From Hofstenia miamia (lineage: Eukaryota; Xenacoelomorpha; Acoela), in the NCBI GenBank assembly GCA_004352715.1, contig SCFE01000030.1:2274390-2338389 (forward strand): DNA of 64,000 nucleotides, given 5' to 3'. The position numbers were made by a program, and so were the translations under genes. This document shows, piece by piece, positions 42,026-55,700 of this stretch. The first letter of the stretch is position 1. Each line of letters starts with the position of its first letter. The notes under the pieces were generated by a model. That model saw nothing but the letters and a program-made list of their open reading frames with translations, was not told where the DNA came from and ran no database searches.

Positions 42026-43400
42026 AGTTAGACACTGAATTATCCACCAAAAGCCAATTGTTGCTCGCTACATTGAAGTTAGCTATCTGTCTTGCAAGTT
42101 AGAATCAAATTACACTCTTCTTTTGTAAATGTAGCAATGCACATACACATCGTCCTGTATGACTAGCATTTAATATATCGCTATGAGTCATTGATTGCAA
42201 TTTATCTGTGGCAGATGATAATCAGAAGGAAAACCTGGTCCAGTGATATCTACCGAATGGTGTATTAATTGTACATAGCAATGCAGATGATGTAAATAGT
42301 GGAATATTACAGTAGCGATTTGAGGGCTCTATTAAAGAAAGGTATTGCTCATAGTAATATTTTAAGACAACAAACTTCACGGTTATGACAAATAACGCTT
42401 AAAGTGAAAACGGAATTGAGCAGCTGATCTCAGGAAAAAAGCATTGGGGAGGAATCCAAAAAAATAGACAAACCTTGAATAATTGTATTATATTGATATC
42501 AAGAAATGTTACTAGACGTAAGAAGAAATTAGATCTGGTGTATTATGAAGAAAAAACACAAGTACCTCAGAATCGCTATTATTAATCCCAAAGGCAAAAC
42601 ATTAAGCATAGGTATTTCCATGAATACTAATCATAATTTTTTATGACACAAATATTGAAGTATACGGAAATTAGGGCTTCCAAGAACACTAGAATTTTTA
42701 CAAAAAATCCATATGATAACGGCGCACAAAAAAATAGTTTCTTAGCACTGTAAAATCGTTGCAGTTCTTTCCCAAAATATATTAGTAATAACTTTTGATA
42801 AGACTTGTTAAGATACCACTACAAACATACAAATCCGCTTCAAAACAAGAAATACACATTAATGTGCTTCTCGCTGGAAGTGGAAAAAGGAATATGTTTA
42901 GTAAATCAAAAATTATTTCTTCAATCAAATTGATTGTTATCTTCTGGAAATTCACTGTTTTCCAAACTTTTTCTGTATAGCTCTATTGTTTCATAAGGCC
43001 TTTGTATTATTGTTCTTGGAATGCGTAACCCAATTTTTTACACATACGCATCCATATGATAATACTGAAAATAAATAAAGACTGTAATTAGTATTGAATT
43101 AAAAATGCTAATTTCTAGCAAACATAAATTTGTACAAAAATATTTCATTTTTGCCTTTCCATTGAAATGGCCAATTGCGAAATTTGACTACAATGTGCAT
43201 AACAAAAGTGTTCTAGGCAAATACAAAACGTTTTGCTCGTTGAGTCTAACAAAAAATTGCATCGATACGCTTATGGCAGATGTGTATATTTCCTGTGAAA
43301 GGTTTCTTCCATCTTTCAGTCCATCCAATAGAAAATTCATGGAAACCAAACCTAAAACATGAGACTTAAATTGCGAAAACATCAAACTCCACATGTTCGA
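42026..43400. other. Non-coding stretch
   Basis: No gene or element is recognised. Frames at 42795-42980 and 43105-43362 look like chance ORFs. Confidence 0.45.
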
Positions 43401-43515
43401 TATATATATATATATATATATATATNNNNNNNNNNNNNNNNNNNNNNNNNNNNNNNNNNNNNNNNNNNNNNNNNNNNNNNNNNNNNNNNNNNNNNNNNNN
43501 NNNNNNNNNNNNNNT

Positions 43516-43549
<34 letters not shown>
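43398..43549. repeat. (TA)n tracts flanking an 89-N gap
   Basis: TTCGATATATAT is present on both sides of the N run at 43426-43514, so the flanks may be the same sequence. Confidence 0.8.
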
Positions 43550-43550
<1 letters not shown>

Positions 43551-43739
43551 CTTATGGCAATAATCCTGCAGCTCCCCAGCTTTTTTTTTACTACTTTTCG
43601 ATGTCAGTTAGCCCTATAAAAAATCGTTCATAGGGTTCAATATGGACAAAGCGGTTTGTTACTTTAGAGTAACGCTGGTGGACACAGGGTTAATAGCTGT
43701 ATTTACTTGATTTGCATTGAATCCATAAGCCTGCACAGT

Positions 43740-44050
43740 ACCTTTGGAGGCACAGCTTGCGATTCTTAAGGCGCTGCTGATACTAACTCTCTTCTTCACC
43801 CTAACAAAAAAATTCATGATAAGGTCGAGGTCTGGTGAATTAGAGGCTATGTCAACATTAACATTCCACTATTCTGTTAGCCTTTGTGAGCCAGAGCATT
43901 GTCTTGTTGAAACACCATGTTCCTCACTGGCAAATCCATGTAGTCCTCGATATATATTGGCCGATGCAGAATTTGAAGAGCACAAGTTCCATCTTCAGAG
44001 AAGCCAACTTGCAATCACCTAACTTTAATTGTGTCATGAACGTGTTCTTG
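43740..44050 (-). pseudogene. Tc1/mariner-type transposase fragment
   Basis: The minus strand reads EDGTCALQILHRPIYIEDYM, then RNMVFQQDNALAH (about 43905-43945), the second-Asp block of Tc1-type enzymes (FQQDNAPxH). After frameshifts, SNSPDLD (about 43835) corresponds to SPDLNPIE. It is short and broken. No terminal repeats were located. Confidence 0.6.
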
Positions 44051-45442
44051 ATGAAGAACTGAGTTTGATGTCGGCACTGAAGAGATGAAGAGTTGTTTCA
44101 GCAGTGATGAAATGTTGTTCTACCCGCCATCAATGTAATTTAGGATGACAGACAGACAAGAAGGGCTTTCTTCAAGTGGTACGGCCATGCAAGTCCATCT
44201 GTGTCGAGTGCCTTGCCAATGTGCAGACATTTCCACATGAAACTCAGGCTCTATCTCTGACCCAAAGATTTAGCTACTGCTTGCGGTCATTCACCTTATT
44301 CTCACGAAGATGTAATCTTCTCTATTAATAGATAGCCACAGCCCAACAGGCATTGAACAGTGATTGATCTAATCAGTTTATTTATTCTGCTTTTTGAATG
44401 TTTTATTGTTGTTCTTGCAATGCCCAACAAAAGAGATGTTCACTGAAAGAGTGTTCAGCATTTAATAGTACAGCAGCTTGCATTTTATTCATCCTGTTGA
44501 ATTTAAAATGTTAAAAACTAATAAATTTGAAAATATATTTTGTTTGAATACTGAATGCATCAAGTGAGTATATCACATTGATTGAAAATCACGAATGATT
44601 AGGAGTTCCTATAACAGATGTAGACTACATTGGGAGATGAAAACATTTGATGAAGCATGTAGCTTTAACTACAGCTAGACTATGTGATTATTAGAAAGAA
44701 TAATTAAAAATTTGCAACTATAATTACATAGTTTAAACATAGCCGTAGGCGTGCTATGCTATCAAATGAGATAGAACACACTGGCATTGCTGCAGAAATG
44801 TCACTTGGTTTATATATATATGTATATGTTGATTCACGACCTCACTGTTTTTCACATTACACAGACCATACAAACCAATTTTGCAAAAAAATCTCTAAAA
44901 ACGGAGAATCTCCATGTACAAAATAACAAGTTTTATTTACAAGAATTGCAATTTTTGCTAACGTCAGCATACTTTAAGAAAACTAAATTCTTTTCAATTT
45001 TATTAAGAAAATTACATCAATATACAAATATAAATTGTAAGTTGCTATGCTACATTTCTTGCAGTTGACTTTGCTATTTTGTTGTATTAGTGAAATTTTA
45101 TTAACAAAATTAAAAGAAACGTTATTTTGCTAAAATGTGCTGAGGTCAGACAAGACTTATTTACGATTTGTACTAATATGAACTAAATTAAGGTCCTGTA
45201 TTTAACCAATGTTAGATGAAGACTTTGAATACTGTGAAAAAATGCAATTTTGAAATTATTTTTTAGCAGAACTAATTTGTATTATCTGTGCAATGGAAGA
45301 AGCAGATAGTTCGATGAACTTAAAATTTTTTGCAAATTCTGAGCAACCTTAATGTACACAGCAAAAATTTTTAAATAACTGTACCTAGCGCCAATATATA
45401 GTCGTTTTTCCTTTGTATTTTCTTTTAATTTAAGTCCGTATG

Positions 45443-45479
<37 letters not shown>

Positions 45480-45861
45480 CTTTTTTAACAATCTTAACAC
45501 CTGTTTGATGTTCTTTTAATGTCTCTAGTAAGTAAGTGCGAGTTAAAGTCTTCCAGTGTTACGGTATGAGGCGCAAGTGTATTTTTATTGTACTGTGATT
45601 ATAAGAACTGCTTGACCTGTAAATATGTAGATACGAATGTAAATAGAAGAAGCCAAGAAAAAATAATCAGTTCTTTATCTGAGTACCTTTTAGTGTAAAA
45701 AAAGCGCCAATATACCATGTTGAGATTTAAAATAATTAAACGAGTTTATTTGATACTTTTTTTAATGAGGACCTCATATAAAATCATCTACAAAAAATTG
45801 GGTCTTAATTTAAATTTTCAAAACACTGTTCGGAGCGCTTGAACGGTAACCAAACCCAATA
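44051..45861. other. Non-coding stretch with a (TA)n tract at 45448-45477
   Basis: No coding feature is recognised between the Tc1 relic and the mariner element. Confidence 0.45.
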
Positions 45862-47149
45862 TATATGAGGTCTGTTCAAAATGCATCCGACCTTCTGTCA
45901 TAAAACACATAATACTATTGATTTCACAAATTTTATTAAACTTCTTTCTAAATAGTACTCGGGGAAGTCCACACACTTTTCCCAGCGGTTCTGACATTTC
46001 TGAAAACACCTATTGAAATTCTCCTCCGGAATGCTCCCCTCAGCGTCGCCGTAGTTTTTATCATGATGTCTTCTCTTGACTGAAATCGGGATCCTTTTAG
46101 AGTAATTTTTAGCCGAGGGAATAGCCAGAAGTCACATGGTGCCATATCGGGAGAGTAAGGGGCCTGCAAATTACGGGCGTGCTGTTTTTGCCTAGAAAAG
46201 TTTGAATCACATTTGCAGAATGAGCAGAAGCATTGTCATGGTGAAGCTGAAAATTCTTTGCAGCCCACATGTTCGCCCGCTTTCTTAGAACTCCCAAGTA
46301 GTACTCTTTGTTGATTGTCTGTCCTTCCCCAGCGCATTCGTCGTGAACAATTCCCTGGTAATCAAAAAAGCATGTCAAAATCCCTTTGACATTGCTGCGA
46401 ACCTGTCTTGCTTTTATGAGCCTTGGAGATTTCGAATGCTTCCATTGTGAAGATTGATAACTTGACCGTTTCGGGTTAATAACAGTAAATCCAAGTTTTA
46501 TCACCAGTGCTGATAATGTTCATCAACTCTGGATCATTGTTTGCAAAATCCAGCATGTCCTGAACAATTTCTTTCCGGAGTTCTTTTTGTTGTTCTGTGA
46601 AAAGCTTAGGAATGACACTCTCCGAAAGCACAAATCTTCAGTTAAGATGGCGTACACTGAAACTGTGCTTATTCCAACTTAATCGACAATTTCTCTTACT
46701 GTTAAACGACAATCTTCCATTACAATTTGGCGTGCCTTCTTTCGGCTGGTGATGGTCTTCCAGATCGTGGCTCACTTTTCTGTTGACATTTGGCCATCTT
46801 TGAAGCGATTAAAACACTCCTTTATCTGAATCTTGCTTAAAGCCTCTTCTCCAAAAACTTGTTGAATCTTTCGAATTGTGTTTGCTTGAGTATTGCTAAG
46901 TTTTTGGCAAAATTGAATGCAATGTTGAATGTGTTCTGTCATTGAAATGCAATTTTTCTTTACAACAAAAATTACGAGAACGTCCTATACACATGCACAA
47001 AATACTTGATAGAGAAAGAATGACTTGAAACACCCCACACATACTCAGTGATATTATAGCATCATAATGTATCAAAATATCTTTGCTCGCAGGACATAAC
47101 CTTTGACGCAGCAACAAAAGGTCGGATACTTTTGAACAGATCTCGTATA
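45862..47149 (-). mobile_element. mariner transposon (full length, mutated)
   Basis: The ends TATATGAGGTCTGTTCAAAA and, reverse complemented, TATACGAGATCTGTTCAAAA include the TA target site. The similarity continues into GCATCCGACCTT/GTATCCGACCTT, giving inverted repeats of about 30 bp. The length of about 1.29 kb is classic for mariner. The minus-strand transposase fills the element but is frameshifted. Confidence 0.9.
45880..46970 (-). pseudogene. mariner transposase pseudogene
   Basis: Frames in order include the N-terminal helix-turn-helix remnants (IRKIQQVFGEEALSKIQI, about 46830-46880) and SSQWKHSKSPRLIKARQVRS (about 46400-46450). Next come FFDYQGIVHDE, QLHHDNASAHSANVIQTFL (second Asp, about 46190-46250) and APCDFWLFPRLK (third Asp of DD34D, about 46105-46145). 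The first Asp block (TGDExW) is disrupted. At least three frameshifts or stops are present, so the enzyme is dead, although the long intact stretches suggest moderate age. Confidence 0.85.
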
Positions 47150-47847
47150 ACCGCTTCACCTGAGAAATACATATCAAGCAATAATCAACTAATTTTGGAT
47201 GAACCTCTTAGAAAATAAGACTCAATATCTATATATATATACATACATATATATATAATCTAAATGCACACTTGTCAATGGTACTACCTCATGGGATGGG
47301 ACAATCACTGACGTGAATCTCTATGGAAATTTTAGCGGTGTACACAGAGATGACAAATATATTTTAATTTGTCGTCCTTACCATATTTCAACTCTGCTTA
47401 GATAGTATAAATGTGTATGTGATATTTAAGAAAAATCGCATCTGATTCCGAATAGGAAGGCAACTTTGGAATCCTGGTTTAAATGTTCAAACGATTTGCT
47501 ACCAGATTACGGCATGCATTAATCAACAATTCATTGTGGAACACTCACACATTTACATGGTAGGATATCTAATCAAACTTGCAATGTGTAACATAAAGAG
47601 GCCTATCAAAATTAGTGTAAAATATATGAATTCTATTGGATGAAGGTTTTTAGTTTCAATTAGCAAGCAAGTGGGTCTGTTTTGCCGTACAGGTACATAA
47701 ATATAATTCAACACCCCGTACAAAGCAACTATGTTTACCTCAAATCATTCGAAATGTAATGATATTCTACATTGTAATCATGCATTCATAGCCACTTTAA
47801 TATAATATAAAGAATAACATATGTTATCTAAATCACATGTACCTATG
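47150..47847. other. Probable KCNQ 3' UTR and downstream region
   Basis: On the minus strand the KCNQ stop codon lies at 47848-47850, so this stretch is 3' of it. A (TA)n tract lies at 47229-47258. No clear AATAAA was pinpointed near the stop. Confidence 0.4.
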
Positions 47848-48036
47848 TTATTTACGCCGGACCCTAATACTTGTCGATCGGCTGACTGATGGTGAACTTT
47901 GATAAACTTTATTCACTGTGAGATTTTGATTGCTTTTGTCTTGCGGAACGCCCAGCATCTGCCCATGATCCAGATCTGAGGGCTGTGAATGAGAACGTGA
48001 GCGTGCCAGGGGTTGTAAGTTATTTCTCAGCTCTTC
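47848..48036 (-). CDS. KCNQ: KCNQ terminal coding exon
   Basis: After the acceptor CTATTTAG it encodes 62 residues starting [18 protein letters not shown] and ending STSIRVRRK before TAA. It is Ser/Arg-rich and unstructured. The phase-0 start fits the donor proposed at 48713. The C-terminal identity rests on frame and splice consistency, since this tail is not conserved. Confidence 0.7.
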   Translation of the reverse strand, partial: EELRNNLQPLARSRSHSQPSDLDHGQMLGVPQDKSNQNLTVNKVYQSSPSVSRSTSIRVRRK

Positions 48037-51000
48037 CTAAATAGATGACAATTATTATTTGTAGAATTAATGTCAACAATTTTTCAAAGATTCAACGATT
48101 TTTAGATACATTTCCTTCTGAAATTTTGTTCTTTCCAAGGATAAATCTCTACTGTTTTTTTTACTGAAGTACTTCCCAAGAGTAAAATCAGCGATGTCTT
48201 TGTTTTTTCAATCAATTAATGTGACAAACGATCAATCGGAATTTACAGATCACTAGTGAATTAAATTCCTCCTTGAATTCTAGTATCAAAGTTAAAATTT
48301 GTTGAAAAATTTTATTCTCAGATTCAATAAGCTTTTGTGAACTCAAAAATTATATTGTAGCAAAGACAGCAATCATCATTAAAATTAAAATGATAAGAAT
48401 CGCATACAAATCCGTTTTCAAAGAACCTACAAGTCTGTCAGTGGAACCATGAAATGTAAGAAAAGTGCAAAACAATATTGACAAAACTAATTACAATAGG
48501 ATTGTTGCCTTGAATTGAAGCGCTATTTGGTTGAGATGACTGTTGCGGGTCACCTTCATCTGCATCTGTTTTCTGTCGTAACTGANAAAATGATAAGAAT
48601 CGCATACAAATCCGTTTTCAAAGAACCTACAAGTCTGTCAGTGGAACCATGAAATGTAAGAAAAGTGCAAAATTTCTGTATTTTTAACAACAATATTGAC
48701 AAAACTAATTACAATAGGATTGTTGCCTTGAATTGAAGCACTATTTGGTTGAGATGACTGTTGCGGGTCACCTTCATCTGCATCTGTTTTCTGTCGTAAC
48801 TGGTCCTTTCTATACATGTTAATAAGGTAATCGAGCTTCCGCTCTAAATGTGTCATTTGACTTTCAACCCGAATTATGCGAGATGACATAGTGATCTTCG
48901 ACTTTTCGTGCTTCTTCTTATCCTTTGAGCCAATCACAACATCGATTCTAAATACTTATCTTAGCCACCGTATATAAGTAAATGATAACAACTCATTACA
49001 ATGAATCAGAGTTCATGCATTGACATAAAAGTTTGTTTCAAAATAAATTCTAGTTATATTACAAAATATTTTTTTACAATTTAAATTTTCTCATTAAAAA
49101 CAATATCAATTAGCAGTTATTGTTTAAATTGTTTGCTTGAACCAATCGTAGTTTGGCAACACAGTGCGCGAAAACATTTTTGGTCTAAGCCCTAATAACT
49201 CTAAACCTAAGCCAGTAAATGGAGATCCTTTGTCTGTATTGTATTTCGATATATCTATGAAAAAGAAGTTCGGAAAAAATGTTTTTAGTTATCAATAATC
49301 GGAAAGATAATTAATTTTTGACATGGCAGATTAATAATTGAATGATAATTGATTGACTCTTGGAATTTGATTATTGAACAGCCCTACTGGCGGAGACGGA
49401 GACAAAAAAAAACCAGTCTGTCTGATGCATTATCTAGACTGGTTACGAACCCTCCAGCCACAATGCACTGATGTAAGTACTGATTGCAATTCTGAAGTGT
49501 ATTTTAAAATGTATTGCAAAGCTATTCAAGGGCTTGCAAAAATTAATTTCTAATATGCTCAGGAGCGTACGTAGTCAATAGGTGAGTTCTCTAAAGCGAT
49601 GAGAAATACCTCAAAATTATTGAAAGGATTGAAATCATAAACTCCAAAAAATTTTAAATTTTTTACGACAATTTGTTGATGTAGCCAATCAAAATCAATT
49701 TTGAAAACATGACGGGGCCATTCCCACATGTCCCCCCACTTGCGCAAGCGACTGTCTACAATTTTTACTAAATATTTAAGAATTTCCATTGGCTGAATGT
49801 CTGCATGTGTTTTAAAACAAAACTAGAAACTACCTTGTTTGCAAATCCTTAACACGTGACAATAAATCAACATGACCGGCAGAATATTGCTCGATAACGT
49901 CCTTGACGTCATAAGGCTTGAGTGCCTCTTTAAACTTTCGACGTGAAACGAAAAACTTCATTTTTCTGATAAATCTAATCGCAGTTTTATGCTTTCTTCT
50001 TAACTTTGTAAGCATTGTGATTTCTGTTTCATCTAAGTATAAATAATGTTGCATACAGTTCAAAAACTTTTCTTAGATTTTGAAATATAAATGAATGCAT
50101 ATAAGCACATAAAAGTTACTAGTTAGATGTACAGCAAACTTGTATGTATATGTACAATACGGTTTATAAATACAGAAGTTCAAAATTTGTTGATTTTAAT
50201 AGTCTTGCATTGATTCAATTAACTGCAAAATAATAGATAAATTTGTCATCACAGGTATACCTTCAGTATCACAGGAATTTTTTCTAGATGTCATGCCTTC
50301 TCCAAAGTTTAGACTAAATACACTGCCAGTCTCAGACTTCCGTTTCACTCGTAGACTACTTTGTGGAGACTCGTTGCGACGTCGGTCGCTGCATTCTTTA
50401 TCAACTACGACGTTGTTCAACGGCGCATTGCTGTCTAAATTCATATTGCTTTTTCTTCGAACAGAAAATCGATTCATAAAGCTTCCACTAACTTTGAATC
50501 TAAAATATAAATTAAAAGCATTTGCTCATTTTTTGGTATTTTGGTATTTTTGCTGTAAAGTCATTAACAGACGACTTTGTAATAAATATGAACACAATAT
50601 TCGTCAGGCAAAATAGTTCGATTTTTATGATCGAGGATTGAAGGGCACGATCAGTCTAAGTTTGCTAAGTTGTACCTAAGCTAATGGCTGTTTCACTTAT
50701 AACAATAACTTAATGTCAGTCAAAAATTCAATTTCCCTGAAAGGTAAAATTTTTAATAAATAACTAAAATTTTGCAAAATTGAAAACAAATAATTGTATT
50801 AAATTGTAAGCAATTTAACTAAAATTATATGTCAAATTTTCCCAGAAGGTCGTTGATAAAAAATTGCTCCTTAAAGTAAACCGGCAGCAGACTTTGATAG
50901 CAGTGACAAAATTTTGGCTGCTGACGTTGCATTACAAAACGTGTGTTATGAGAAATAGTATAATGAAATGTTAGTCACACTTCGATTTGTATTCCAGTCT

Positions 51001-52753
51001 GTGTTTCTCTATTATGTCAAGTGCAAACTAGAGAGTTACAATATTAGGACTACAACCCAACCCGACCCTTAACATCGACTTTGATTTTACGCAATGGATC
51101 TCTGTCCAATCAAATGATGTTCAACATAAATCATTTTTTTGATAGAGAAAATAATTCATTGATATTACTTAACCTCTTGAATCTTTCTCAAATTAATCGG
51201 TAATTAATATCAGTATTTTTTATTAATCAATCTAATCTTTGTACCCGAACCCGACCCAATCCGACAATTCGATATCCGACCTGAATCTCGAAATCGGATT
51301 GGGCTTAATCGGGTAATGATGTCTCTAGTGCAAACTCGTAATTCAGAGCAATACCTATATTTATATCTGCATCAATCTCCTTTGTGGGAAACTAAAATGC
51401 AGTTGTTGTCAAAAGTAACTATATATTGCGAATAAATGATTCTGGATATTAACATTATTCCCGCTCAAAAGCAAAGAAATCACTACATGCCCATTTTACA
51501 TGTTCACAGTTTGTATGAGAATTGAAATTAATTCTAATTCACAAGTCAATAAACAAATTCAATTACAATGAATTGTAATTGATTTCATTAGATTTGAAAT
51601 TTGAACAGGTTTGGAAATGGACGAAACACAAAGCAGTAACGTTTTAAAACGTAATACTCTTCGATTTACTAAATGCAAAAAAGAATTTTTTGTTGTATGA
51701 CATTTGATTTTAAGGTAATGATAAAAATATTCAGCTGACGTTAGCGTTTTTAGAATGCAATTTTGTCACTAAAAGATTAACTGGTATTGCATTTGTTTGT
51801 TCTGTAGACCATAAATAATAGTTGATAATAATATTAATTATTATCATCAGATGAAAGACATCCATAATGGAGAGAAACGTGAATTAATTTTTTATCAAAC
51901 AGACATAATCTAGTTTCATTTGCTTTGTATTGAAATAAAAGCGAAAATCTTCTCTTTACCTGAAGCTTAACAGATTAAATGAGAATAGTGTATTAAAGTT
52001 TACCATTGTGTTGCTTCTTTTAGTTAAGTATATGTTGACATTACCTAAGATTTGTCTATTGCAAAGATATTTTGTATAAAAAATGCTTTAGAAGACAACT
52101 TCAAATTCAAAGATCCCAATACCTCATCGTTGTAACTTAGCAATGAAAAATATCACAATGAAACATCTAAATGCCACTTAACATAACAAACGTTTAATTA
52201 CTAATTGCAAAAAAGTAATGTAAGTGTTTCTACCAATTTTCAAATTTCAGAAAATTCATTTATGAATAATTCTCAGCACCAAAATAGAGTTTTCAAATTT
52301 TGAACTGATGACCTCTGATGCTTTAACTGGAAACTCAAATTATAATCTTCTCCTACTTACTCTACTGATTATTCTAGAATTCCTTTAATCTGTTGTATGT
52401 GCATGATTCAAATAATTGCACTTACTTTGATGTAGTATTTCTGGGCTTTGCTCGAACATGAATTAGCCACGTTGCCACAGACAAAGATTCTTCATCAGCC
52501 GCATAGCAACGCCAAAGGCACTAAGAATAAAATTCGGCTTAGCTTAAGTTCATCATATACTGTAGAAATTTGTATATATATATATATATATATATTAAGC
52601 NNNNNNNNNNNNNNNNNNNNNNNNNNNNNNNNNNNNNNNNNNNNNNNNNNNNNNNNNNNNNNNNNNNNNNNNNNNNNNNNNNNNNNNNNNNNNNNNNNNN
52701 NNNNNNNNNNNNNNNNNNNNNNNNNNNNNNNNNNNNNNNNNNNNNNNNNNNNN

Positions 52754-52785
<32 letters not shown>

Positions 52786-55700
52786 CATGCACATCTAGCA
52801 TTAGTCTTACTACTGAATACTCTATTAAATTTTACAGGCTTTTTCAATTTTGATTGAAAACTTACAAGATTTGAATTGCAATGACCTGAAAATTTTTTCT
52901 GCTGAGTCACGTGCTGAAATGAAGTCATGCAGAAGAATGTAATTAACAAACGCAGACTTTTAATTTATAAGAATGAATAGAACCATTCATGGAGATTAGA
53001 TTGATAGGTTTGATTAGTCTCTTACAGATCAGGCCAAACTTCTAGTCTGTTATTTACATACACTGACTTGAAAACAAGGCAATTTTTTATTCTTGATATT
53101 TAGGAAGTGTTACACGTGCACATCGATTAATATTAATAACTAAAAGGTGTACAAAATTAGTGCGTTTGTGTACATACATTTCAGTAGTAAGTCTAGTATC
53201 GAAATTTAAAAAGCCTAAACATCCAAGAAAAACATATATCAAAAGTACACAGGACAGAGAAATGTTACATATTTAAATTGGTCACCTATGATGATAATCA
53301 CAGTAGACAGGCGGACTAGGTCTCCCTTTGTAGGATAGATTCTACAATTTTTTACCTAACTTATTTTTCTTTTCTTTGGAAGAAAACAACGGGTCCAACC
53401 TGGGACAGTTAGAAATCCAGAAAATGTGGTGGCAGCAAGCGCCAATGAATTGAACTCATATGCATAGCATGCCACAAGAGATATCAAATCAGTCTTTGAG
53501 GGGACACTGCATTCGCGGTAAACAAATAATTGAGACAGATCATCAGAATGGCAAATAGTCCTATTCGAGAATATTCTTGTGCAAGTCCTTGCACAGGCTG
53601 TCCTTCTGATAAAACTTTTAAAACTTATTAAAATATTGTTTTTGATATACTTTTCAAATTGTTGTTTTCTTTTATCATATTCTTTATAAATGTGGGGGCT
53701 AATTCTGCACTCCACACTGCACATTACCCCACGAAGTGAATCTACAACATTAGCTTGACGATATATTAAATTTGAAATAGAAGCTTTACAAAGGGTGAGG
53801 AGTTCCGTTTTGGAAATGCTAATCTTTCGACAAGATAATATACAACTATACAACTTTAAAATTCATAAAAAAGCTATTCAATATTTTCTTTATGCTTCAG
53901 TGTTTTTAACTATTTTGATTTGTTTAGCGTTTTCTAATAATCCTAACTTGACTTTGTTCTTATATTGGCCAAATTTTCAAACGAATTTTGACTGGTATTG
54001 TGAAATGAACCTGTTTCTCACTGTAAGCAATATTGTTTCACTCCTTTGTCGAATTATATTCAATATTTTAGGAAGAAATTTATAAACTTGCTTACGTGAT
54101 GTGGAAATGTATTGCTTATACAAAGCTTAATTAAATACAAAGTACTGCCAATATCCTTACTAATGCATAGCTAGACAGTCTAATTAATCTCCTTTTGAAA
54201 GTGAAATTAGAATGAAGATATAGTTGTCTAGGGATATTATCCGTATTGAATTGGTGATGACGTGTCAAACCAGTGGTTAACGTGATTGATTGGAGAGTTA
54301 AAACGATACCTGAATGAGTGAAGCAGCAGGTTGTCTTCTTCTGGCAAAGTGTTTTTGACGTTGCTGCTGTTGAACTTTGAGAGCAAATCCTGATCCCAAA
54401 ATACCCTAAAATGGACACGCTTAATTTACATGATCACACAGGACGATGTCTAAAATTATAACCAAGGCAGAACTAACGGAATACTAAGGATTTGCAAAAC
54501 TAATTCATTTTAAGTTAAATAATAATTATAAGAATAACACTAATTGGAACTGTTTGACTGTGGCTTCAGAACCCACCAGTAAAATTCCCATTATGGGTAT
54601 GATGGGTTTTGGGTAAAGACATAGAAAATCATGGTGTTCATTATTGCTAATACGGGCCAAGGGAACCCGCATGGAATTACCATAGGCTATGGGACAACAC
54701 AAGTCTAAGTCTTCTTACTTTTCATTGTAATATTCCATTAAGAGTTCAAAAAAATCTACCACATTTTCAGGAACATGTAAATTAGATTAATACTATTTTC
54801 CAATATAAAGTGATTAAAAGTTTGAATTAATTTGACACCACTAGCCTAGAGACCAGATATACTCAATATTTTTCAATCAAGTAGCGGCAAAATTCAGGGG
54901 CGGCTCCAAATACAACTGCTGGTTCTCTTAAACGCAATATAAGCAGCCATAAATCTATTAATATAATTGAGCTTGTAAAATAAATCTTCAATGGTTTTTG
55001 ACAATAACATGTTATAAAAATTACATTATAATTACAGTAAACTACAATATAATAAACTTTATATATATATATATATATATATCATTGCGAAAATGAGATT
55101 CAGAAAAAAGAAAATTTTCTTAAAAAACTAATACAGGTATTAACATAGACATTTTTTGCTTAAAATAGTTTTACTATATCTACCATATCAATGATTTATA
55201 GATGGACTAACTTTCCTCTGTTTTCAATGTTCTTCGACAAACGTCGGAAAATATAACATGAATATTAAAAATATTCCTAGTAAAAACAACTGACTTTTAA
55301 CACATCACGTAAAATATAAAAATGTCAATAGCTCTCGAAATAAATTCAAGCTGAACTTATTTTGACAATGCATTTCTAATGGTATGAAAACACCAAGGAC
55401 AGAAAGTACTTTTTCATCATTGCTACGAAGGCGAATAATAGATGTATCTAGTATGTTGGTTAATGCTTGTTCCTATATGATATTGCATTTCCCACATTTC
55501 AAATGTTTTAACGCGATGACCAGGGTTAACCAGTGGGGATAAGAAATTGACATTTGAAAATGATTAGCTTTTATGAAATTAGAAGAATGATTTTCATAAA
55601 TTTGCCTTATCTCTTCTGATCGAGAAGTCAGTCGATGATATGCATAGCAAACACATTCTAATAGTTCATTGCACGTAAAGTGAAAACTGTTGTTATTTGG

